NCBI GenBank assembly: GCA_025435555.1
Contig: JAIWWG010000082.1
Coordinates: 81,529 to 145,528, forward strand
Length of the DNA stretch: 64,000 nt
Origin: Chytriomyces cf. hyalinus JEL632
Taxonomy: Eukaryota; Chytridiomycota; Chytridiomycetes; Chytridiales; Chytriomycetaceae
Reading direction: 5' to 3'
The position numbers and the translations under genes are program-made. Shown here in pieces: positions 58,093-64,000 of this stretch. Every line of letters starts with the position of its first letter. Position 1 is the stretch's first letter. The notes under the pieces are model-generated. The model did no database searches and was not told the DNA's origin. It saw only the letters and a program-made list of their open reading frames with translations.

Positions 58093-59436
58093 GAATCCAA
58101 ATGACGACGAGCCTGTCCAGCCTGAACCTACAGACCTACAGACCCTCAATGCCCAGCAAAATGCCTACATCTGCCAGCAAGATGAAAGAGTCGCCTACCT
58201 CAACCAAGCCCTTGAACACCTCAACAACCATATAAACACACTCCTTCCTGTCCCTGAAGCCCCCACCTGCCGTACCAGTCGCCCCTGCTCCACATCCTCA
58301 GCCTCTCTTCAGAATGCCATCAGTTAAGCCAATCACCTTCTCCGGTTCCTTCCACAACAAGCCAGCACATGAAATCCAAAACCTCCTCGATGACTACCTT
58401 GAACGCTCCCATGAAATCTGCATCCTCTACAGTTTCGCTCCTTCCATTGACCAAACGTCCCAACTTAACCAGCCCACCTACGTCCAGTTTGCCTCTTCAG
58501 GCCTCTCCAAAAATGCCCGTATTTCTTGGCGCCAGATTGACAAGACCGACTGCACCATCATGACCTGGGAAGACTATGCTACATGGATCCAGAACACCTT
58601 TGGTTCCACCCTCACCCTTGACCAAGCCCTAGAAGCCATGGATAACCTCTGCCAGACTACCGCCGCCATTATCTGCTCTGCCAAATTCAATGAACTTGTA
58701 TCTGCCATCTCTGCCGCTGATGTTGACTACTCCCAGAAACACCTCTGCTTTCGCTACTGTCAAGGACTCAAGCCACACCTTCACGCCACTCCAGACCTTA
58801 TCTGCATCAAAGACAACCTCAAAACCCTACCAAACAACTTGACAACATCACCTTCCATGCCCACAAGTCCAACTGCAAGTCCTCCTCAAGCTCCAGCACC
58901 CCTCGCATTTCCAACCCTCAGTCCTTTCAATTCACCCAAGGCCATTCCCTCAAAAACTCTCTCTCCGAAACATCCGACCCAATTGACCTTGGGAACACTC
59001 AGCAACAAACCTCTCCATACCCACAACTCACCCCAGACCAGAAGCCCACTTCCACTCCAGAGGTTGGTGCGTCTACTGCCAAGCCAAGGACCATGACACC
59101 AACCACTGCCCCAAGCTCCATGCCTGCCAAGCCCAGCTCTCTGCCAAACCATCCACTTCCAGAATTAACAATGCCGCAACTCAAGCCCAAGATGAAGAGG
59201 AAGACAGCAAGAATGAACTCTAGTCGTTTCTCTGCCCTGCCCTTTGATAATCCACCTGAAAACCTAACTGCCATTACTGTCCCTGTTTTTCCTGTCCAAG
59301 TCCCACCTCCCAAGCGTCCCCTGTACCATGTCAAGTCCGAACACCATACCCCGTATTCCGACACTCCTGGCCTCCTCATCTGCCAAGGAACCATCGATGA
59401 CCATCCTGTCTCCATCCTCATTGATTCTGGTGCCAT
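58093..59436 (+). pseudogene. Element 4 Gag and protease fragment
   Basis: Starts MNPNDDEPVQPEPTD. A frameshift lies near 58315 (to MPSVKPITFSGSFHNKPAHEI) and another near 58830. The zinc knuckle GWCVYCQAKDHDTNHC survives at about 59063-59110 in a third frame. The protease region reads DTPGLLICQGTIDDHPVSIL, then LIDSGA, and stops. Clearly inactive. Confidence 0.85.
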
Positions 59437-59471
59437 CCGTCTCTCACGTGACCATCAGCCAATCCGTGAAA

Positions 59472-61208
59472 ATGAACTCTTTTGCACAAGTCCATCAGCC
59501 AGCCACAGTCGCCACCAACAGCATGCGACTCAGTGACATCCCATTCGAGATCCAACTGCTCATCTTTGCCAAGCTGGACCCCTTCAAAGTGTTCCAGTTC
59601 CGCCGAGTGTCACACGGTTTCAATTCCATTCTGATGAGTGGAGACTTCACTCGTCTAATCCAAACGCACGTCGGACTCGTTCACTTTGGCATTCTCTCGG
59701 ACATTGAGGACCCCTCCGATTCCCATAACATGGTCTCCTTCATTACCCCCTCTCCGCGCGAACCCGCCTTCTTGCAGCAACTCCATGGCACAATCGATTC
59801 TGATTTCTGGTCCAGCTATCGATACCTCCGCGGCGGGCCCTTCGAACTGCTCCCCATGGCGGAATCTGTGAAGCCAGTTTGGATTCCAAGCAACGCACGC
59901 AACGAGGATGCCATGTTTTCAAATTTCCAGCTCAAATCTTACACCCTGACGGGACCTATTCCAGCATTGATCAGCAGCTTGAAGCACTTGGAGTCATTTG
60001 ATTTGGCCATGCATATGCTGACGGGCCCAATTCCTGCATGTATGGGCGACATGACCATGCTGCACAAGTTGGATTTGTTGGACAACAACATGACCGGAAG
60101 TATTCCCCCGAGTCTTGGAAACCTCGTCAACTTGAAGGTGTTGAACTTGTGTGGGAATAGGTTTACGGGCACAGTTCCAGAAAGCTTGAGCAATTTGGTT
60201 GCGTTGGAGACACTCAGCCTTAGCTCGAATGATCTCTCTGGAGCAGTTCCTGACATGTTTGAAAACATGCTGCAGTTGGAAAGTTTGGGGTTGTCATCGA
60301 ATTATTTCACTGGATCCATCCCCGCATCGATTGGGCGTTGTGTCAAGTTGATTCATATGGAATGCCATTCCAACAACTTCTCCGGTCCTATCCCCGAGTC
60401 TCTCTACTTCCTGCCAGTACTGCGCAAGTTTGACTTTGAAAATAACCAACTCACGGGTCCTTTATCCCCGCTGGTGGGGGGGATGGCGAGTTTGAAGAAC
60501 TTGCGATTGAGCGATAATCAACTCACTGGAACAATCCCGGCGGAACTGAGCGCATGCTTGAATCTAACAGAACTGAGTTTGGCATCAAATCGATTCCATG
60601 GAATCATCCCCGCCTCACTGTCAAGGCTGCCGAAACTGTCGGAACTTGTGTTATCGTCAAATCAACTGGAGGGGCGTCTGGATCATTTAATAACCACAGA
60701 ACAAGGCATATTTCCGAAATTGTGGGGACTGAGGCTGTCTCATAACCTCCTGTCTGGAGAGATTCCAAGTTCCATCACCTCACTTGCCGACCTATCGTCC
60801 CTCGAATTGAACCACAACAACCTGGATGGACCATTGCCGATTGATATCGGAAACTTTACAAAGTTGGACGAGGTCATTCTCGGTCATAATCAGTTTACTG
60901 GCGCTATCCCTGCATCAATTTCAAACCTGGTTCATTTGAAAGTTTTAGATCTCAGCCATAACCTTCTGGAGGGTACCGTCCCCGATGTATTTGGAGCCAT
61001 GAAAAAGCTCCGTGAGGTTCGTTTGGGGAATAATCCACTGAGTGGGCAGGTTCCTCATTCGCTGGAGCATCGTGAAATACTGGAGCACATTGACTTGAGC
61101 GAAACTCAAATTGAAGGGGACTTGCCTGAAGGGTATCGGGCAGTGGTTGGACGCGAGAATGTCAGGCTGCTTGGGACTAGTGTTGAGGAAGAAGATGCAG
61201 ATGATTGA
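59472..61208 (+). CDS. F-box protein with about 17 plant-type LRRs
   Basis: Intronless, 578 aa. N-terminal F-box-like helices (LSDIPFEIQLLIFAKLDPFKVFQ..RRVSHGFNSIL, residues about 18-55) would bind SKP1 in an SCF ubiquitin ligase. From residue about 155 there are about 17 repeats of the plant-specific LRR type, pattern N-x-L-T-G-x-I-P-x-x-L-x-x-L-x-x-L, seen in GNLVNLKVLNLCGNRFTGTV and similar units. The tail is acidic (EEEDADD). No signal peptide or membrane helix, so the protein is intracellular. The frame stays open upstream into element 4 (to 59328), but the ATG at 59472 precedes the conserved F-box and is the likely start. Its promoter must lie within or across the retroelement fragment. 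Confidence 0.8.
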   Translation: MNSFAQVHQPATVATNSMRLSDIPFEIQLLIFAKLDPFKVFQFRRVSHGFNSILMSGDFTRLIQTHVGLVHFGILSDIEDPSDSHNMVSFITPSPREPAFLQQLHGTIDSDFWSSYRYLRGGPFELLPMAESVKPVWIPSNARNEDAMFSNFQLKSYTLTGPIPALISSLKHLESFDLAMHMLTGPIPACMGDMTMLHKLDLLDNNMTGSIPPSLGNLVNLKVLNLCGNRFTGTVPESLSNLVALETLSLSSNDLSGAVPDMFENMLQLESLGLSSNYFTGSIPASIGRCVKLIHMECHSNNFSGPIPESLYFLPVLRKFDFENNQLTGPLSPLVGGMASLKNLRLSDNQLTGTIPAELSACLNLTELSLASNRFHGIIPASLSRLPKLSELVLSSNQLEGRLDHLITTEQGIFPKLWGLRLSHNLLSGEIPSSITSLADLSSLELNHNNLDGPLPIDIGNFTKLDEVILGHNQFTGAIPASISNLVHLKVLDLSHNLLEGTVPDVFGAMKKLREVRLGNNPLSGQVPHSLEHREILEHIDLSETQIEGDLPEGYRAVVGRENVRLLGTSVEEEDADD

Positions 61209-61211
61209 GTG

Positions 61212-61726
61212 GCATGTTGAGCGGCTTTTGTTTCTCATAAACGTTCGATAGGATAATTTGGCAGAAAACAGACTAATGGGGGCTGCTGAAAGTGACGAGA
61301 TGTCAATATGTCGCGTACATGGTAATTTGCAAACGCTTTCCTAAAGCAGGTTGAGACAAGGTACCATCGGCTATCCGAGCCAGGCCGAGTTCCCATGATT
61401 GGAAGGAGAATTCCGTCGGAACCGTGAATAGAAGTAATAAAAACAGGTGCCCATTTCTTTTCTTACCGCTAGCGTTTCGGACGCCGATTACGCTGCTGAA
61501 TGCCTGTCTGCTTGGGAGTCGCGCGTTCATGAAGACATTGCGGATGAGAGAGTGGCTGGCAGTGTGATCAGTTTTTTCTGAATGCACGTTTGATGTGCTT
61601 ATGGAATGTTGTATGCGTTATTATCCAGATGTACCAGCAGCCGCACTTGCTTCTTTTTTATTTTGTGGGCGGCGGCCTCGGTGGAGGATGGGAGTGATTA
61701 TGACACGGGTTAAATATAGCCATAAA
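61212..61726. other. Intergenic with a doubtful small minus-strand gene
   Basis: On the minus strand the ATG at about 61529 opens MNARLPSRQAFSSVIGVRNAS followed by a good donor gtaaga. An acceptor ctttag near 61342 would add KRLQITMYATY and a stop at 61303, giving a peptide of only about 34 aa. It may be a fragment or a mitochondrial micro-protein; support is weak. The rest is promoter space for BUD13. Confidence 0.25.
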
Positions 61727-62803
61727 ATGTCGAGCAAGCGAGAGATACTCGCACGATACCTCAGCACAGACACGGCATCAGCATCGGCTGCGCTCCTGGG
61801 CGTGAAAAAAAAGAAGAAAAAGAGCCATAGCCACAGCCACAGCGGGAGCAGCAAATCCACCACTCGAATCATTGACGAAGATGACTTCCCCACCGCAGCT
61901 TCCAGCAACAACCTTCTCGACTACGATGATGATGATGCAATGGTCGATACGTCGGGTGCTGCATCGGGGGAGGCCAAGTTCTCGTCGTCATCGTTCCAAG
62001 TAATTCAAGAAGGAACAGGGACAAAACGAAACGCATCTATGCCAGCAGCTGACGAATCGAACGAGGACTTTTCGATTGAAAGAATGACGCACAACGCAGA
62101 CATAGCAACAGACTACACTGTGGCCGACATGCGCAGAGAGATGGAGCTGCGTGGGATGGTTGTGCATGTGGAAGACCATGTGGATACTCGCGAAGTACTC
62201 CGTGCAGCAGTTAAAGTGAAGCCACAGCGTCGTAGAACGCCATCCCCGGATTCGAGTTCGGACGACGAAAAAAGGCACGCTTCGAATCAGCGATTATCGC
62301 ACCCGGCGGCATCGAACCCTGCCGCCACAGTCTACCGTGACAAGCGGGGACGGCTCATCAATAAGGAAGCAGAAGAGGCGCTCGATGCGCTGAAGGAGCA
62401 GCGAAAGGCGGACGAAATTCAAGAAAGACTCAAATTCAAAGGCGGATTGGCGCAGGATCGTAATAAGGAGGCTGAGCAGCGGCGGCTTCAAAAAGAGCGC
62501 ACTTCTTCGTTTGCTGTTCACAAAGACGACTCGGAGCTGAATGACCGCTTAAAACAAAAGGACCGTTGGGGTGATCCCTTGGCTGGCTTGAGCAGCGGCA
62601 ACTCTGTTTCAGCTGCTGGGAAGGCTGCCAATCGGCCCAGATATATGGGCTCGTTCACCCCCAATCGATATGGAATAGAACCAGGATACCGCTGGGATGG
62701 CCTTGACAGAAGCAACGGATTCGAGTCTAAGCTCACTCAGGCAAAATACTCTAAAGTCAGTCTTGCCGAAGAGGCGTACAAATGGTCAACCGAAGACATG
62801 TGA
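61727..62803 (+). CDS. BUD13: Pre-mRNA splicing factor BUD13 (RES complex)
   Basis: BUD13 (Cwc26) is the scaffold of the RES complex that binds the activated spliceosome and helps retain unspliced RNA. Intronless, 358 aa. The start at 61727 gives MSSKREILARYL, with the conserved K-x-x-L-x-x-Y-L motif, then a KKKKKK and His/Ser-rich stretch and an acidic segment. The central RDKRGRLINKEA and the C-terminal RYMGSFTPNRYGIEPGYRWD, GLDRSNGFESKL and EEAYKWSTEDM blocks match the family fully. The longer frame upstream (61595) lacks conserved sequence. AATAAA follows the stop by 5 bp. Confidence 0.92.
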   Translation: MSSKREILARYLSTDTASASAALLGVKKKKKKSHSHSHSGSSKSTTRIIDEDDFPTAASSNNLLDYDDDDAMVDTSGAASGEAKFSSSSFQVIQEGTGTKRNASMPAADESNEDFSIERMTHNADIATDYTVADMRREMELRGMVVHVEDHVDTREVLRAAVKVKPQRRRTPSPDSSSDDEKRHASNQRLSHPAASNPAATVYRDKRGRLINKEAEEALDALKEQRKADEIQERLKFKGGLAQDRNKEAEQRRLQKERTSSFAVHKDDSELNDRLKQKDRWGDPLAGLSSGNSVSAAGKAANRPRYMGSFTPNRYGIEPGYRWDGLDRSNGFESKLTQAKYSKVSLAEEAYKWSTEDM

Positions 62804-63025
62804 GGGGAAAAATAAAAAAGCATCTCACTGGTTTCTGGAATTGCCCTTCCGGTTCGAAATGCCCAGAATGTTGATGGATGCAGTTGCAATGCTCTGCGCG
62901 TTCAGCGGCTTCAAATCGACAATGAAAGGGAAATGGACCAGGGAGAAATTAATGGGAGGCGCAGTACTTGTGCTGTTCGTCTCCTCCGAGGAAGCTGTTA
63001 ATCAAAAGAAAACAACAACAGAAGT

Positions 63026-63097
63026 GGTCTCCGCGAGGTTCGAACTCGCGACCTTGTCCGTGTGAAGGACACGTGATAACCACTACACTAGGAGACC
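63026..63097 (-). tRNA. tRNA-Val(CAC), second identical copy
   Basis: 72 nt, base-for-base identical to the tRNA at 41131-41202, including A and B boxes and anticodon CAC. Flanks differ, so this is a dispersed copy, not part of a duplicated block. An LTR-like sequence begins about 9-10 bp upstream of its 5' end. Confidence 0.95.
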
Positions 63098-63105
63098 GTG
63101 AACTT

Positions 63106-63608
63106 TAGTTACGTAATTGACATTATTACTTCATGACTCCAGACCCTTCAAGTCCTTCTGTGAGTCTTAGTTCTATTTTTATTGCAAATCTCGGAATATT
63201 CAAGATTGACATAACAACCAAGCAATGTCGATCCCTGTCATGATTCATGGATCAAGTTCATTGTAGATACACCTTCAGTGACTTTATCTATATGAAAGCT
63301 CAGAAGCAGGGTGTTGCACCATTGTTGTTTCAAACTGAAACTGGTGCCATTTGATCGGAATAAATCAACCAAGAATAAAGTCTCTAAACACCTGACTTTA
63401 TACTTCTTTTATTGAACTTGAACAATAGAGATCATGCCATATTCTGACAATCCCTTGTCTCCATTCCTATTTAAGCTCATGTCTTTTAGTTGAATAAAGA
63501 CCAGTTAATCCATAATCTTCTCCTCCTCTCTGCCTTGCAGAGCAAACTTGAAAAACCATCCTCATTTGATCAAGAGCCACTCCACAGGCCTGGACCAATT
63601 CAGTATCA
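63106..63608 (+). repeat. Decayed LTR upstream of the second tRNA-Val
   Basis: Starts near ttacgtaattg (compare TGTTACGTAATC of LTR B and element 1) and ends agtatca. Inside are tcctatttaagc and aataaagaccagt..tccataa, in the same order and spacing region as LTR B. It is followed by TGGTAACATTAG, a mutated primer-binding site. About 500 bp, longer than the other LTRs, so it holds insertions or is a different family. Confidence 0.6.
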
Positions 63609-64000
63609 ATTGGTAACATTAGAAATTCCTCCACACATGCACGTACTGTCCTCCAAGAATTACAAGCCCCATGATCAATGAACAACAAAATTGTTTCTGT
63701 GCCCCAACGAAAACCTGTTCATCATGCTCCACACAACAAACTCTCTGGGTACTACATGGATTCCAATGTTGATCCATTTGACACGTCTACAATAGTAAAT
63801 CCCCCCCAAATCATGCCCATAATACTGTAGGCGATCTTTCTTCCTCCTGGAATACGACTGCATCTTTAGTATCAGATTTGGGAGTGGGGTATTTGGTACT
63901 TCATTGTGGATAGGGGGATGCCCTGTATGACTCCTCATGTAGTCAGATAAAAGTTGAGTGCACTTGCTGCAGATGTTGCATATAATCATGGATGTTGATC
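63609..64000. pseudogene. Retroelement internal remnant and unassigned edge
   Basis: After the decayed primer-binding site, 63622-63682 reads LEIPPHMHVL-like codons comparable to the start of the element 1 and 4 Gag leader (VASEIPPS, VASEILPH), then stops. From 63989 to 63675 the minus strand is open and may continue past the window edge (SKCTQLLSDYMRSHTGH, DRLQYYGHDLGGIYYC). I cannot assign it; it may be coding or part of another mobile element. Confidence 0.4.

Larger units (their letters stand above)
57694..59436 (+). mobile_element. LTR retrotransposon, element 4 (truncated)
   Basis: A family-B 5' LTR (57694-58029) is followed by a primer-binding-like site TGGTAGCATCAG, Gag, and the first part of the protease, where homology to element 1 stops abruptly after LIDSGA (about 59433). 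No RT, integrase or 3' LTR remains. The internal part is closer to element 1 than to element 2. The break lies about 40 bp before the start codon of the F-box/LRR gene. Confidence 0.85.

Noticed and set aside
61303-61587. 94-aa minus-strand ORF upstream of BUD13 as a full gene
   Set aside because: The ORF runs through a strong donor site and has no recognisable domain; only a doubtful 34-aa spliced peptide remains.
41131-63097. A composite transposon bounded by the two identical tRNA-Val genes
   Set aside because: The tRNAs are in the same orientation with unrelated flanks, and host genes (F-box/LRR, BUD13) lie between. Independent insertions upstream of each tRNA explain the pattern better.
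1-64000. CRISPR array, prokaryotic operon or phage region
   Set aside because: Spliceosomal introns and eukaryotic genes occur throughout; no regularly spaced repeats or phage genes were seen.

Overview
The window is eukaryotic and reads as the nuclear genome of a zoosporic (chytrid-type) fungus. Genes are compact and intron-rich, with 50-250 bp GT..AG introns and AATAAA near gene ends. Fungal or opisthokont housekeeping genes dominate. A clear flagellar gene (CFAP161) and a probable second one (CCDC148-like) point to a flagellated fungus rather than a Dikarya species. The species is not identified. Exon boundaries were read by eye from splice sites and family alignment, so most multi-exon CDS entries give the full gene span and describe the joins in the text.

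Left two thirds (1-40.7 kb), genes in order: V-ATPase subunit D; a RING/coiled-coil protein; PIG-B (GPI mannosyltransferase III); a 78-aa PIG-Y; SPF45/RBM17; a membrane thioredoxin-like protein; CFAP161; a dynactin-p24-like gene followed by a degraded partial duplicate; a UBA/DPF protein; PAN3; a glomulin homologue; NPR3; mitochondrial-type 3-ketoacyl-CoA thiolase; exosome RRP4; ADE1; a 64-aa orphan; a Mis14/Nsl1-like kinetochore protein; a TBC Rab-GAP; a CCDC148-like coiled-coil protein; citrate synthase; ADE4. A tandem pair of secreted cysteine-rich proteins follows, the first copy being a pseudogene. Two steps of purine synthesis (ADE4, ADE1) and two of GPI-anchor synthesis (PIG-B, PIG-Y) lie in the same window. 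Several neighbours share very short divergent promoters (37 bp for PIG-Y/SPF45, 69 bp for RRP4/ADE1).

Right third (41.1-59.4 kb): a stack of Ty3/gypsy-type LTR retrotransposons starting 8 bp upstream of a tRNA-Val(CAC) gene. Nearest the tRNA is element 1 (minus strand, LTRs differing at 1 of 277 bases). Then come element 2 (plus, 1 of 192), solo LTR B, solo LTR C, element 3 (plus, about 9 substitutions in 205, broken) and element 4 (truncated). The 5-bp target sequence TCAAC recurs at 41206, 46674 and 51928, and GATGT recurs at 52279, 52489 and 57692. This is the pattern expected if successive elements inserted at one preferred site, youngest closest to the tRNA. A second, identical tRNA-Val(CAC) at 63026-63097 has a decayed LTR at almost the same distance upstream.

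The element array abuts an F-box protein with about 17 plant-type leucine-rich repeats, whose start codon lies about 40 bp past the truncated element 4. BUD13 follows, then the second tRNA-Val and its retroelement remnant, which runs toward the window edge.
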